Notes under the pieces: generated by a model
What the model was told of the DNA's origin: nothing
The model's database searches: none
Seen by the model: the letters and a program-made list of their open reading frames with translations, nothing else
Position numbers and translations under genes: made by a program
Assembly: GCA_030762175.1 (NCBI GenBank)
Contig: CM060846.1
Location: 305,570,512 to 305,634,511, forward strand
Length of the DNA stretch: 64,000 nt
From: Metallyticus violacea
Taxonomy: Eukaryota > Arthropoda > Insecta > Mantodea > Metallyticidae
Reading direction: 5' to 3'
Part shown: positions 46,065 to 58,339 of the stretch, piece by piece
How positions within the stretch are numbered: position 1 is the first letter of the stretch
Layout: every line of letters begins with the position of its first letter

Positions 46065-47460
46065 ATATTTCAGCCTATTGAGCTCCTAAGTATTGCTCTA
46101 TATTGTAAAAAGTATGGGTGATTAGAAAATGCTTTAAGTTTTTCTCAAAATTTCTGCATTTAACATGATTACCTCATGCTTTCAGAAATGTTGGAAGTTT
46201 TATTATATATTGGAACAGCAGTGTAGTATCTGACTTTTTGAAAAAATGTCAGCGAGTTAACTGGGTGCTGCAGATCATTTCTACATCTGATGTCATAGCT
46301 GTACACTAAACTGTTAAAATTAACAGCTAGATAACACATAAATGAATATATGTATTCACCAGTGAGAGTAATAACTTTAAAATTATTGAATATGGGGGTT
46401 TATAAGATTGTCACATATTCTTAATTCTGTTTTTTGCAGAATCAAAACTCTTACTATGTACATAATTCCCCCAAAAATGATCTCATATCTCAGAATGGAG
46501 TGAAAGTAAGAAAAATATACAGTGCCTAGTTCTTTCTGAGATTTATTAGTTTTTAGTTTTTTAAGGCAAAACAGGCTGAGCTGAGTGGAATGTAGCTCCT
46601 TATGTCTGTTCCAGTTCAGTTCATAATCAACTTCTAATCCTAGAAATTTGGCGAGAGAAACTTCCATCATGATACAGTCTTGATATTGAATACTAAATTC
46701 AAGAATATTCTTTTTCTTTCTAGTTTTAAAATGAATATAATTTGTTTTTCATAATTAAGAACAATTTATTAGCTTCAAATCACAAATTTACTTCTTTGAA
46801 TGCAATATCTGCCTTGATTGACAACTGTTCTGGTGATTTTTCTGAAGTGAATGCATAGGTGTTATCTGCAAAGTATATTACACTAGAATTAGCACTGAGA
46901 CCAACACAAATTATTTGTATATATCAGAAAAAAGCAGGACCCAACACTTGTAGAACTCCATGTTTAATAATAAACATTTTTCACATTCACTGATTAACCA
47001 CAGTCTTTTGATTTCTGTTCATTAAATGTGACACAAACCTAGCTTTTGGGACTTTTATCTATGCCAGAGAAAGATAATTTTTTAAGAAGTAGTTTATGTT
47101 AACCCTATCAAAAGTTTTGACTAAATCACAGAAAATTCCTAAAGCTAAATCTTTTTTTATTCATAACTGTTACTTTTTCAGTGATGAGTCTATGTGAGGC
47201 ATTGTTAGTTATAATACCTATATCATACTGAAATGGAATTAAAATTTTGTTTACATGGAAGTAATTACATTAATTTTTCAAAAACCTTTGATAATGCAGA
47301 TAAAAGTGAGATGGATCCTCAGTTTGACAGTAAATATTTTTGTCACCTTTTTAATGAAGTGGTTTGACAAATTCAAGCTTTAGCCTTTCTAGAAATGTTC
47401 CAGTATCTATTTGTTTTGAATCTTTGTATGAATAAGGCACTGTGGCTTTTTTTCTTGTGC
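46065..47460 (-). pseudogene. LINE ORF2 (reverse transcriptase to C-terminus), decayed
   Basis: Read downward on the minus strand: GTFLERLKLEFVKPLH then KGDKNIYC (pre-RT block, about 47300-47400); NKKRFSFRNFL and GIFCDLVKTFDRVNI (motif A) near 47110; HGVLQVLGPAF (motif B) and VIYFADNTYAF (motif C, FADD changed to FADN) at 46860-46960; KFLGLEVDYELNWNRHKELH and TVYFSYFHSILRYEIIFGGI in the open frame 46383-46670; then ITLTGEYIYSFM and LQHPVNSLTFFQKVRYY, IYNKTSNI at the end. This is the standard layout of an insect jockey/CR1-like LINE. Frameshifts and stops are present, and its upper end abuts the piggyBac fossil. Confidence 0.82.
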
Positions 47461-47539
47461 TCAAATAATTCATTTCATATGCAAGCTTCAGGACAAAATC
47501 ACAGCATCTTAAGTTTTTCCTTGTCATTACCTTGAATAC

Positions 47540-48869
47540 TATAAAAATTAATGGATGCTAAAATCTAGGATATTACAGAATAGGTGTACTAGCTACCTTG
47601 AGAAGCAGACCAAGGTACTTTCTCTGCCTTTTGATCCAAAGCATCTACAATGCATTTGGTTTGGTTTTAGGTTCTGTAGAAATTTACTGTTTTAGGGATT
47701 TTTTTTTTTTTATAGTTTTTACAGTGACTATAGAGAGCACTATGCTCAAGTTTAGAAAATTTTTTTATTTTTCCCCCTGGTAAACTGTGTTGTTTTGCCA
47801 TTCTTAAGTAAAACTAAACAGTGAAGAGGAGCTCGTATGCACTTAAATAATTCAAAGGTTTCTCTTTTGCTCTGTTACAATAAGCCTGGTAGAATCATTC
47901 TTTAGGCTGTTGCAAAGTTTGTCATTGTAAAACTGTTACCAATAGTTAATTACTTTGTTTCTTGGGATATGGCTAAATCAATCTCATAACTACATTTTTC
48001 TGAATTTGCTCATTAGATGGTCTCCATTCTTCCATATCAAGGTCAGGAAACACATATATTTAGTTTTAACATCTGCCATCAGCAAGAATTTTATGCCAAA
48101 ATTATCTGGTTTGTTTGCCATTTATTGCAGGAATGGGCATTTTGTTTTGGAGGGAAAGAGCTATTTGTCAACAGTTAGATAACCACTTGGTATGTAAAAA
48201 ATGTGACTGTTCTTGATGAACTTATTCCACATACTTGAAATTAGTGCAAACACCCGTTTTTAGTCCCATGACCTCATTATTTTCGAATTGAAATATAAAA
48301 AATTTAAAATTTCTCAAAGCCTGATTCTGGCCATGGTTCAGCAAAGAATGCTGGTCCCCACACATTAGGCCTAGTCATAAACTTCAATGTTTCTGGCTTC
48401 TAAAGCACCTCATGGATACACTATGGCAATAAAAACATCTAATTCTGCTAAACTCAGATGTTAGGAACTGCTTCCAAGAACTGTTTTTGCCTTGGTTTCA
48501 GAGCATTTTATTATTAATTTTAGCACTAATTCATCAGTGAAATTGTGCCAAATACTTATTATGCTATAACTAGACATATATTGCTTAGAACATGGTATGG
48601 GGCCCAGGTTTGCTTTCAGGATATTTTGATGAGTATCCCTACCTGGTGTACTGTTGTCAATGCTAGCTACAGTCCACTCCATAACACCATCTTTACCTAA
48701 TAACTTCATTCCTGCTGCTGGAATATTTTCTTGGTTTCTCCTTTTACAATGAGAGGGTCCTAAGGGATTTTCAGTTTCTTTCATGCATGTTGTTGGTTCT
48801 TCTGATATCCATCCAAAGCTGGAATCAGGAGTTAACATATCTTTATTACCTGTGACAAAATAATGTACC

Positions 48870-48904
<35 letters not shown>

Positions 48905-48965
48905 AATATTAATATAGCAATAACAATAATCATAAAACAGTCATATAAATACATGTGATAATAGC

Positions 48966-49006
<41 letters not shown>

Positions 49007-49029
49007 CAGCAGCAGTAGTAGAAGAAGTA

Positions 49030-49122
<93 letters not shown>

Positions 49123-49685
49123 TCAGCAGCAGCAACATCATTAGCAACTCACCATGTGCTGTACGAGTTCTACACAAAACTGTGCTACACTTTGGACATT
49201 ATGATTATAGCCTGTTTATGAATCATTGTAGTTTTCTGAAACAAATTTGGGGTGATAATCTTCATCCACAATATCAGCAACTATATCATCAAATTCTGAA
49301 ATTGTTAGATTCTCTAGAATAACATTCCAAATTTAAAAAATTTCTTCATTTTATACCCTGGCTGTGGGTCAAACAACTGCACATAAGTGATAAGAACTGG
49401 AAATAATGTTACTGAGAATTCATTGACAGTGTTTTATATTATTTTTACATTTTTGGGCTTGAATTTGAACTTGTTAAAATGTTGGTAAAAATGACTGCAC
49501 TGTTGGTTTTCTAGCTATAACCCTTTATTTCTCAGAAACTAATAATGATGGAGCAGCAAATTTTGGAATAATGAATGGAGAAAAATTAGGAAAAGTCATT
49601 ATTCACATTCTGTGATAAAAATTGCACTCATGGTAACTCACTAAAAATTGAAGTGGTCAAAATGACCACTCCAGTGGTTCCAGTG
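47540..49685 (-). pseudogene. PiggyBac-type transposase fossil 1 with one terminal end
   Basis: Minus-strand blocks in order: ISEFDDIVADIVDEDYHP near 49290 (N-terminus); TPDSSFGWISEEP and NILKANLGPIPCSKQYMSSY then HNFTDELVLKLI at 48461-48871; LAELDVFIAIVY, SMWNKFIKNSHIFYIPSGYL and TVDK near 48185 (normally TVDE, first catalytic region); CPFLQ-MANKPDNFGIKFLL with MADVKTKYM; a decayed middle; and TKCIVDALDQKAEKV near 47640, the TKxGVDxLDQ block. The upper end reads, on the minus strand, TTAA then CACTGGAACCACTGGAGTGG and TCATTTTGACCAC: a piggyBac-like terminus with its TTAA target at 49686-49689. The lower end is lost, and a LINE lies there. It is broken by stops and frameshifts and swollen by microsatellites at 48872-49122. 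Confidence 0.85.
48872..49122. repeat. Compound (AAT)n / (AGT)n microsatellite inside the piggyBac fossil
   Basis: An (ATA)n run at 48872-48901, then from about 48958 a long AGT run with AGC and AGA units, switching sharply near 49064 to a pure AAT run ending near 49122. It splits the N-terminal coding part of the transposase and yields spurious poly-Leu and poly-Val/Ile frames. Confidence 0.95.
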
Positions 49686-49689
49686 TTAA

Positions 49690-50880
49690 TAAATGAAGAG
49701 TGTGATGTTCCTGCAAATTTCATGATGTAACTTACAGATTAATAATAAGGAACACACACTTAAATGTTACAATTAAACCAACAAGCATTAGTATTTTTTT
49801 TATAATATTCTCGATATTCACATAATTTCTCCACTATCAGTATGCATTATGCTGAATTTTGTGTAATTTCAATAAAGTGCAAAATACTATTTCAGTAAAA
49901 ATACTTCTTGTACTAATAATATAGTTTTTTGCTACTCCTAAGTATCTGCCATATATATCATTCAAGAATCCATTAGGTCCAACTTTTAGCAGAATGCAGC
50001 ACAAGATAAAATAAAATATTCTGGCATTTACTACACATTAGCTTTGTTCAAAGTGATCATCTGTTCCTACTATATTATTTCTTAGATGTGCATTCAATCC
50101 TTCATGTCTACACATGTTTTGTTACTTTCATTCTGTGATTAGACTTGATAGTTTTATGTTAATGCAGGTCCAGCAAATCAATTACCTTAAAATCATCACT
50201 ACTTTATAGCCTCATTTTCAGAGAAAAAAACAGTGTAGTATGATCCTTATGAATCTGCAGATCAATTAAAATCTAATAAGAAAGCTGGAATATAAATTCA
50301 TTGCTGACCTGAAGAGTCAGTCAAAGTTTAAGAGAATTGAGTCAGCTTTTATTTCTAATTCAGAACCAAAGAAAGTGCTACAAGAGACTCTCCACATCTT
50401 TAACAGTCTTATACCAATGACCACTGTAGCAACAATTAATACCAAGAGGAGAAGGGTCAATGATTAACCCATGAAGTTCACAGTGCTTTTACAGTAAGTT
50501 TACATAAATTATACACTTTCTTAATTGTTATGACTTATGGATTTTATATATAAATCATTAGGCACTCAAAAGTTGCAGAGCAAAGAATTTATAAAGAAAG
50601 TAGATAGAATTAGATATTTTTATTCAGAAAACTCATGAGTTCATTTTCAATTTTAGAACAACACTATTTTTAACAGATACTTGCACAGTAATTGAAGACA
50701 TAGAATGCATATATGAAAACAGTCATTCATATTCATGCTGCAAACATATATAATGGGAATGGACTCTTTTTTTGCTGTATGAACAGGACAAGTATGCTTA
50801 TTGCATGAAGTGCTTTATGTGTTTTCAGTCCTTGCTTCTTGGGCATAAACAGAAGTCACCTCTCTTTGGATTATTTATTA
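49690..50880. other. AT-rich, no supported gene
   Basis: The sequence between the two piggyBac fossils. No domain was recognised on either strand. Confidence 0.4.
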
Positions 50881-51025
50881 TTTTTTAATCATCTTGAAAG
50901 TTACTTTTCCTCACAGCTTTGCCAGTACAATAACCCTGCTCACTGCATTGAATTATACCAAAATTCATAAAGCATTTATATATTTTGTATACAGACCAAC
51001 AGAATTTTCAGCGTATCTCTTTATA

Positions 51026-51293
51026 ACATAACAAATTATTATTGAGAAAATCACTCAAATTTCACTAATTTAGTTCCACTTACTTGGACATGTTTCAAAC
51101 GTGATTGCCTTCATCATCAGCATGATCCCAATGTCCGCTTCCCCTGCGGGATCATGCTGATGATGAAGGCAATCGCGTTTGAAACATGTCCAAGTAAGTG
51201 GAACTAAATTAGTGAAATTTGAGTGATTTTCTCAATAATAATTTGTTATGTTATACTATGTTTCACTGTGAAAATTCCCGCAATTCCAAACTA
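51026..51293. mobile_element. 268-bp palindromic PLE derivative with 12-bp target duplication
   Basis: Two arms of about 106 bp (51024-51129 and 51148-51253) are inverted copies with a single visible mismatch (T at the ACGTGATT site against C), around an 18-base loop. A one-sided tail of about 40 bp (TTTCACTGTGAAAATTCCCG) ends the element at 51293. TATCTCTTTATA occurs at 51014-51025 and 51294-51305. The tail and arm match the 5' end of the PLE at 12595 (GGAATTTTCACAGTGAAA, TTCCACTTACTTGGACAT, CCTTCATCAT). Each arm carries CTGATGA-TGAAGGC-loop-GAAACATGTC, a hammerhead-like motif. It has no coding capacity. It is inserted in piggyBac fossil 2 close to its C-terminal codons. Confidence 0.93.
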
Positions 51294-52689
51294 TATCTCT
51301 TTATATTTATGATGCAAAGTTTTGAGCCAGTTTCTTAATACAATTTTTCCTTCCTGAATCCCTTTTGCATGTTGTTTAGTCCCGGTGATCATTAGTTTCA
51401 CGAAATAATATACAGCAATGTCAATCAGGTTGAACAGAACTTTTCTCGATGACAAAAATATGTTTTTATGCACTTATCTAGAGCATCCATTCTTGCTTTA
51501 GTGAAACTGTAAAAAATTATATCTGGCTTATCCTTAATCACATTCATGTCAAACTGTTGTGTGGAAAGCACTGTGATAACCTTTCTTTTCTTTTCTTTTT
51601 TTGAAACATTACTGACTAAAGTGCTGTCTTCAGTGAAGAATGTGACAGTTTCTTGTTGGACATGTTTCAAAGAAACAAGTCACAGCTCTATTGGAAAATC
51701 TCATTTGTCACTTTACATTGTACCAATTGCAGTTATTTTATTCTTCAACAATTCCATTCCAAGAGACGTAGCTATTTATTTTCTGTCCTTTGTGATGTTT
51801 TGTCCAGATTGTCCCAAATTAAACATATAAAGCAATCTTTTCACTATCTCAGGAGTATTGTTATAAGTTCTCTGCTCAGTTTCTGCCTTTGCTGCAAAAG
51901 GATCTGCTGGAAAACACTAGTTTCTGCTTGAATTACATAATACGCTTACTTCTAACCATATTTTCCTGGTGTGGTTGGGATATATATCCTAAATGAACAA
52001 TGTCCAATGGAACACTATTAGTTCTTAATCAACAGCGAAGTACTCACTAGAATTGTAAAACACAGGAAACTTTCTCATCACCATGTTCCAAATTCAAATA
52101 TAAGGCAGCAAGTTTGTTGCACTCTCTTTAAGCTTGACATGTGTTTGCATCATCAAAATGCTGACATTTCAGTAACAATCTCAATCTATGCTCTGAAAAT
52201 GCAGTTGTACATGGTGTAAAATTTCCTTCACTATATAATTTACTACATTGCCCTTATTTTTTTGATTCTCCCCAAAGTATAGAAGAATTCCAATAATACT
52301 TCAAAATTTCCTCCATCACAAAATCTTTTGAATTACAAATAAATTCATTCATACAAGATTATTTTAATATTCCAGGTTATAATTTGTGAAAGTCAAAATA
52401 TTATTTAGACCATCATTATGAAATATATGCAGAATGTTTCCCGTTGCAGTGCCTGGCTTCATCCCAGGCATAAGACCTCTTGGGATGCTCCTGATGATGG
52501 TGGCAGAATGTCTTTTCTGATTGGTCAGTCACATTTTTTCACTGGGTTGATCAATTTTTGCCTCTGAATATGAAGATCTTCTTATGGACTGAACTTCCAA
52601 AACAATAAGTAAACACATGCAATGAGAAAAGAGGTATTTATTTTTTCATATAATGTTACAGCTCAAAACAGCCACTTCCAACAACAGTT

Positions 52690-52835
52690 TCTATACAGGC
52701 CGAAGATGGGAGGGATCACTCCCGAAACATATGTCCAATTTTTATGTAAGTGAATGGAGTTAGTGTGAACAAATTTTAGTACATTGGTTATATATATATA
52801 TATACCACTCCATTGTCAACAACTTCGTAAGTACA
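52690..52835 (+). mobile_element. PLE family A, 3'-end fragment
   Basis: It carries the hammerhead-like motif (52700-52736), then TTTTTATGTAAGTGAATGGA and, at the far end, ACTCCATTGTCAACAACTTC and GTAAGTACA (52807-52835), which also end the PLEs at 24650-24678 and 61728-61756. No endonuclease sequence precedes it, so it is a strongly 5'-truncated copy inside piggyBac fossil 2. Confidence 0.8.
52700..52736 (+). ncRNA. Hammerhead-like motif (degenerate core)
   Basis: CCGAAGA (52700-52706, one change from CTGANGA), stem GGGAG/CTCCC (52708-52712 with 52719-52723, loop GGATCA), GAAA (52724-52727), C-ATAT-G, GTC (52733-52735). Stem II is perfect, but stem I pairs only at its first base and the core U4 is C, so it is probably inactive. 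It is the closest in layout to the motif at 11222. Confidence 0.45.
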
Positions 52836-53099
52836 TTTAATTGAGTCAAAAAAGGGTATTTACAAAAACAAAAAATTAGCTGTAATTATTGATAGATATA
52901 AAGTAGTTATTACCTTATTCCTTTTCCAATTCACTACTTCTACAAGTATAATTTGGTCTGTAGACTGCAGAACAACATAATCAGATTCACTACAGGAAAT
53001 ATCAAATACTTTATATCACTATATTCACTACCAGAATTTTGAAGCGCCATTTCAACTTCCTCCTGTGTCAAATACTTTGTCTTAGCCATATTTACAAAT

Positions 53100-54280
53100 G
53101 AATAAAATACACTCTTCTAACGACAATAATTACTAGTTCAAATGTGATAAATATCAAGATAACAAACCCTATGTGAGCATGTACCAACAATTGCTGCAGT
53201 TCAACAATTAAGTGACACTGAAAGTTGATTTCTTGTGACAAGTATAATATGACAATAATAAAAGTTACATAAAAACACAAAACATATTTCCCAGTAATAT
53301 AAAGAGATATTAGGAAAAATCTTCTTTAGGATTAGTATCTAATCCTCCTCCTCTATTGGTATGCAACTGTTAATTTCTCAATGTGCGTGGAGTATACATT
53401 ATAGCCTGGATATGTGTGGAGGTTTCAAGCAGCAGCAGTAGAGTTATTATATGTTCTTCAGGAATAATAACATAATGAAAAAGTCTTTGTATTTCAATTT
53501 AATGAAAATTCTTTAGATTATTTTACAAGTATATTCTGCATTTGTTTTTATGGCTTTCTCACATTTAACAAAACAATGTTATACATTTCTTGAACTAATA
53601 GCAAGAAAATGCTATATGAAGATAAATGTTTAGTAATATTAGTTTTAGACCCCCAAAAAGAATAAAAATATAAAGTTAATAGCAAAGACAGGATTAATAG
53701 ACCGTAACAGTTTCTTAATGAAATACCTGTTCTAGTAAAATAAGTAAAAGTTTCTTTGATAACTTGAAATAAAACTATAGATATACCTATTTCATTATCT
53801 GTTCATTATTTTGATTTAATTATTTTATTCTTAAGTTAAAACAATGTCTCACAGTATGCATACAGGTCAACCGGTTTGAACATATGTCTGATTTGCCTCA
53901 GCTGGTATAAAAAAAATGTTGAATGAATTGATTAAGCCCCCAGTCACCAGCTTTTTATGAGACATTTCTGGTTGAATTTGTGGGAGGCAAAGCAATGTCT
54001 TGGTAGGATTTCTCCAGGCATTCCAGTTTCCTTTCCCACTCATTCTTCCAACTGCTGACGAATCATCACTCTTGATCCTAACATCATCATCTTCATTTAG
54101 CACAAATGAGTGAGAGTTAAATTACTAAATGTTTGCAAAACAAAGCTGCTTGTCTTCCTTTTAAACTTTAATATTTCTGCACCAAGCTATATATATCTTT
54201 TATTAGAGCTGTACATTTTCTAAGACAAATGTAAATTACTTTTTGAATTCTCATATTTTGCACTTTCTACAATTCAGTGT
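53100..54280. other. No assigned gene; one unidentified open frame
   Basis: A 78-codon minus-strand frame at 53867-54103 reads LNEDDDVRIKSDDSSAVGRM then SGKGNWNAWRNPTKT. Its composition is less AT-driven than its neighbours, but no family is recognised and no clear splice sites bound it. The remainder is plain AT-rich DNA. Confidence 0.35.
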
Positions 54281-54286
54281 GAACTT

Positions 54287-54472
54287 CATACTTGCCTCCT
54301 AAACTCAAGGTCAAGGGTTAGAGCGCAGCCAGGACCGATGGATTTTTTTGGGCATAAAAATCCTAAGCATAGCTTCCTTCAGAAGGGAAGTAAAGCCTTG
54401 GGTCCCATGTCGTACATTTACGGCATGAAAATGAACCTCAAGCCTGAAAGAAGAGGCCTCTGAGCAAAATTT
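54287..54472 (+). mobile_element. SINE family A, truncated at both ends
   Basis: It starts at CATACTTGCCTCCTAAACTC, missing the first half of the tRNA-like head, and has a decayed B box (GGTTAGAGCGC). The body continues with ACCGATGGATTTTTTTGGGC to GCCTCTGAGCAAAATTTATC, where it stops; the final GATGACCTGAG block and tail are absent. Confidence 0.9.
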
Positions 54473-54479
54473 ATCTATT

Positions 54480-55780
54480 CTAGATTCATTTAAAACTTCT
54501 TCTAGTTACAATTTCTTTTCAAGTCTCTCATGTTCACCTTCATAAACCAATTATGGGAACCTTTGAATAAAATATTCAAGAAGTGAGTATGAAACATTTT
54601 TTTTTTATGTGAAATCCACAACTTCTGCATGCTGAAGAAATTCATTCTCAAGTGCAATTTTTTTTCTTTTCAATCTAACTACAAGCTGCCACACAAAACA
54701 CTCTAACATAGTTATGAAATATCAGTTAACCAAAATCATTTTGTTTTAAGTATGTTGTGGCTTTTGCTTCAATTACAAGTACTCATTCATTTTCTGGTAA
54801 ACCTCTTTATGAATTTGACACTGGAAAATGAAGTAGAATAAAACTGAAGTGAAGATGGCTTAACAAATCTAACCAATAGGACAGTTACAATTCCAAGAGA
54901 TTTCCTTTTAAGAATATATCTAGTTGGAGCATCTTGTTGCAGAAATAGATTTACAACAGTTAAAAAATAGTAAGTGTACTCTGAAGGAAACAGCAATATA
55001 ATTTTGTGTGTGGATCCTGTTAGACAGTTTTGATGGTTTTAAACAGTTTCATTTTTCTCTCTCTACAAAACGACAAAGCTTCCCATTGCTCAAGAACTGT
55101 ATTAATTGATTTAAGAACAGAGCCAAAGAGTACTAACACACTTCAAATTGTTGTGAGATTGTGCCACACACATATTTATATATTTCTTTGTCATTCAGAA
55201 CTCTTCTCTGGATAGTGAAACAATTAAGCTAAAATGTTTCCTACATTTACTGGCTGTGTTTTTAAGACAATATGAACTACCTAGAAGGTTTATAGATTAA
55301 TGTTTCTTCTTTGCTAATTTTGCAACAGCTTCTATTACATAGGCATTGTCAGAAGTAAAACCTGAAATTTTCCCCAAGAAAAGTATAGGGAAGATAATCC
55401 ATTATCAATAACAAAGAAAATTATTTCCTTGTGTTGTCACTACTCTCTAGCAACAATAAAAAAAAGTGATTCTTTGACCTGGCTGGAAATTAAAAAAAGA
55501 TGCACTAAAGAATAAAATTTTACTGTATTTGCATTGGTAGCCAAGGAAAAACATAAATTCTTTCAAAATTTAACAATTTCTTTCTTTGTCTCATCTGACA
55601 TGTACTGAATTAGTGCAGAGGTTTTTGTTCTTGCACTCCAATATTTCTATGCATGGTCAGAAACAGCTATTGGGATACTGTGCTCTAAATGGAATGTCAA
55701 AAACAATTGAGCATTGTGATCCTAATCTCATTATCATCATCAACAACCTCAACAACAACAATAACAACAACAACAACAAC

Positions 55781-55817
<37 letters not shown>

Positions 55818-57685
55818 GAGATATTGGATTGTTTTCTGTATATAAATGAGCTTATGTTTCATGCTTCTTAGAATCAATGTATGTTTTACAATCATCTTGT
55901 CCACCATTTTGCCACAGAATAATGAATAAGCACACACTGCAGAACACAAATTTTTACTAATAGGTGAAGCATTCAAGCATTTATTTGTATAGTCACCACA
56001 ATATTTTTGTAATACTGCTATTTCTTACTACAGGATGCATTATGAGATCTGGTACACTTAATTTTAGAAAACCATTTACTTGCAAATTAACACTAAATTA
56101 AGCCCATTATATATGAAATACACAAACACAGCACATACAAAACCTAATTCAAACAGCTGCCATCTATGCTCTATCATGTTGGAACATCAGGGCAGATATT
56201 AGATTAGTGATTGCAGTAAACAGAACAGGTGATTTGATCTTGTTCAGCTGCCAATTGGTATGCAAAGAAGGGAACAGGATTGACATTTTTTTCTTTTCTT
56301 TTAGGAAGGAGCTGTAATAATCTTGCATTTCCATAATAATTTCCTCTTTGGCTATAATGCTATAATAGTGGGGAGAAGTTCACAAGATTTACAGACAATC
56401 TGAAATAGTTGGCAGCTCTGCAGATAATACAATTTTTCTTGATGACAGATAAATTTGTATTTTACTGTTCATCTTTTTCACTGATCCCTCTTTTCATATG
56501 CTGCTAAGAATTTTTCAAGAATGCTGGGGGTTCTGATGTGCTGGTGAAAGGCAAATTCTGTAACCAACCAAGTTGAACAGAAAACCTGAATTATCATTTT
56601 ATGAGCAAATACTGCTTAACAACTATCCTAAAAGTTGGTGGTGACTCTTTTAGAATCTGAGAGACACTTTAAAATGTTGTGTTCATAAATAAATAAATAA
56701 ATAAATAAATAAAAATATTAAAAAATCAAACAGACTGGCCTTTAATGCCTTTATCCTGATATATATTTTTTCTTTCCTAAGAAGTAACAGTACTATTAAG
56801 TGAAGGCTTATTACTAAAAATTTCCAAATTCATTTCTACAGAATACAATAGCTAATTCATGGCTTGCAGTTCATACGTTAAATCATTCAGATAACTGAAA
56901 ATTTACAATAGACTTAAGTCTATTTGGAAGGTTAGCAAAATTGTTTAGCACTTTCATAACAATTATAATACACATAACTAACTTTATATTCTTTTTTGGA
57001 TAAGTAATAAATGTCATGGGAAAATAGTTATAGATATACAACAAACAATTCTTGAATATTTTTCTATTTTTTATGATTTACTTATGATTACTGGTCCATC
57101 CAATATCTGATGACTGAAATGTTTGGGTGGCTGCATCAGTCAATAAGCTATCACTCAAGGTCAGCCCGGGCTAGACAAGTTGGAGTGGGTAGGTTTACCA
57201 AATTGATTGGCCTTGAGTCTTACACCAGTCAGCTAGTTTTATTTGAACAGTGAAAAGAAACAACACGCATCTAATCCTAGAGTAAAGTCTACTCGGCCTA
57301 ATTATTCTATTACACAACAGTGTTTATTTATGATTTGTACATCTGTACCGAGTCCACTCATGCTCTCAGGAGATTATTTGAAAAGAAATTCCTATGCAAT
57401 TGAGTTCCAAGTTGCAATGTGATTAATAAATTAGTAGTAATCACATATTTTAGATCAGCACTAGGCAACATATGGATATATGTGAGCTATTGAATAAAAC
57501 AACTATCTAATGAACATTTGTTGTGATATATGAGGCAATAAAAATGCATAATTTGTTATTTTCATATCCTTATTAACATATGAAATAAATTTTGTGTTGA
57601 AATTTTAACAAATATTATTCTTGTGTGTTTATTCCTTTCACAATAAGTACAAAATCATGATTGGCTTAATGTGAGGTCTGGCAAT
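54480..57685. other. AT-rich, no supported gene; microsatellites
   Basis: Contains an (AAAT)n run at about 56685-56712. A segment at 57090-57250 is richer in G and C (GGTCAGCCCGGGCTAGACAA) and may be an unclassified repeat, faintly echoed near 1415-1450. No coding motif was recognised. Confidence 0.4.
55740..55816 (+). repeat. (AAC)n(AAT)n compound microsatellite
   Basis: CAACAACAACAATAACAACA-type units switch to pure AAT near 55780. It accounts for spurious poly-Asn, poly-Thr/Ile and poly-Tyr/Cys frames. Confidence 0.96.
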
Positions 57686-58317
57686 CTATTTCATCATTCA
57701 TATCCTTAACATCTGGTTCATAGTTGGTTACATCAAACCAGAAGTTCATCTCTTAGCTGGTTCCTAAATTGATTTTTTATAAATTTAATGCTTGTAAGTG
57801 TTGACTCACACAGAAAAGTAGAGCAATATACAGCCTTCATTTTCAGAGCTGGGTATTTGTCACTGGGCACAACAATCATTTTCTTATCCAACAACACTCT
57901 TCAAAACATAAGTAATTTTGTAGAGTAACTATTTTGAGTTTGGCTGTAGCTGCATTTATATTAAAATGTTTTTCAATAGTAAGGCACAATTCTTCAGGTT
58001 AAAGAGACATATTTGGATAGAAAATGAACTCAGCCAATGACTCAACCTCTTTGAAGTTGGAGAACTGGATTTTGAACTCATCTCCAAGTTGTGTTAACAT
58101 TTCTACATGTTTATCGTTTGCTGTACAAGGTTTAACATTTTCTTCTCTTTCAACATGTTTCAAAAAAAGGAAATGTTTGAGTTCACCTTGGCAAAATCTT
58201 TTCCCCACATTGAAGTTTTGCACTAAACGACTATCTTTGAAAGCATTTGCAGAATGTACTTGTATCAAGTTGCAGATTTTCTGTTGAATTTTCAGTAACA
58301 TCAATCAAGAATATTAA

Positions 58318-58339
58318 GTCCCATACCATAGTATGGGAC
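58318..58339. repeat. Perfect small palindrome
   Basis: GTCCCATAC - CATA - GTATGGGAC: nine-base arms around a four-base loop, within the hAT fossil. It may be chance, or a point where the hAT sequence was altered. Confidence 0.75.

Larger units (their letters stand above)
50886..53089 (-). pseudogene. PiggyBac-type transposase fossil 2, invaded by PLE sequences
   Basis: The probable start is at 53089 (MAKTKYLTQEEVEMALQNSG, acidic N-terminus). Later blocks: SEYFAVD-stop-ELIVFHW near 52060 (normally VDEQL), IYPNHTRKIWLEVSVLCNSS, FPADPFAAKAETE; TPEIVKRLLYMFNLGQSGQN; ATSLGMELLKNKITAIGTM; TFFTEDSTLVSNVSKKEKKR, VITVLSTQQFDMN, KPDIIFYSFTKARMDALDKC near 51510 (the TKxGVDxxDQ block); and FNLIDIAVYYFVKLMITGT then GKIVLRNWLKTLHHKYKEI. 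Here a 268-bp hairpin is inserted; the sequence resumes below 51014. A PLE 3' end lies at 52690-52835. It differs in sequence from fossil 1, so these are two lineages. No TTAA-flanked termini were identified. Confidence 0.83.

Noticed and set aside
48941..49221. Poly-Leu and poly-Val/Ile open frames on both strands
   Set aside because: They are translations of a trinucleotide microsatellite within a piggyBac fossil.
51026..51293. A CRISPR-like or bacterial hairpin, or an assembly artefact
   Set aside because: There is one inverted pair, not spaced direct repeats. The exact 12-bp target duplication and the match to a PLE terminus argue for a real insertion and against an assembly fold-back.
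55586..55976. Poly-Asn, Thr/Ile and Tyr/Cys frames
   Set aside because: A microsatellite artefact of the (AAC)n(AAT)n run.
58024..58287. Plus-strand 87-codon frame
   Set aside because: It is antisense to the hAT transposase fragment at 57999-58304, which carries recognisable hAT blocks.
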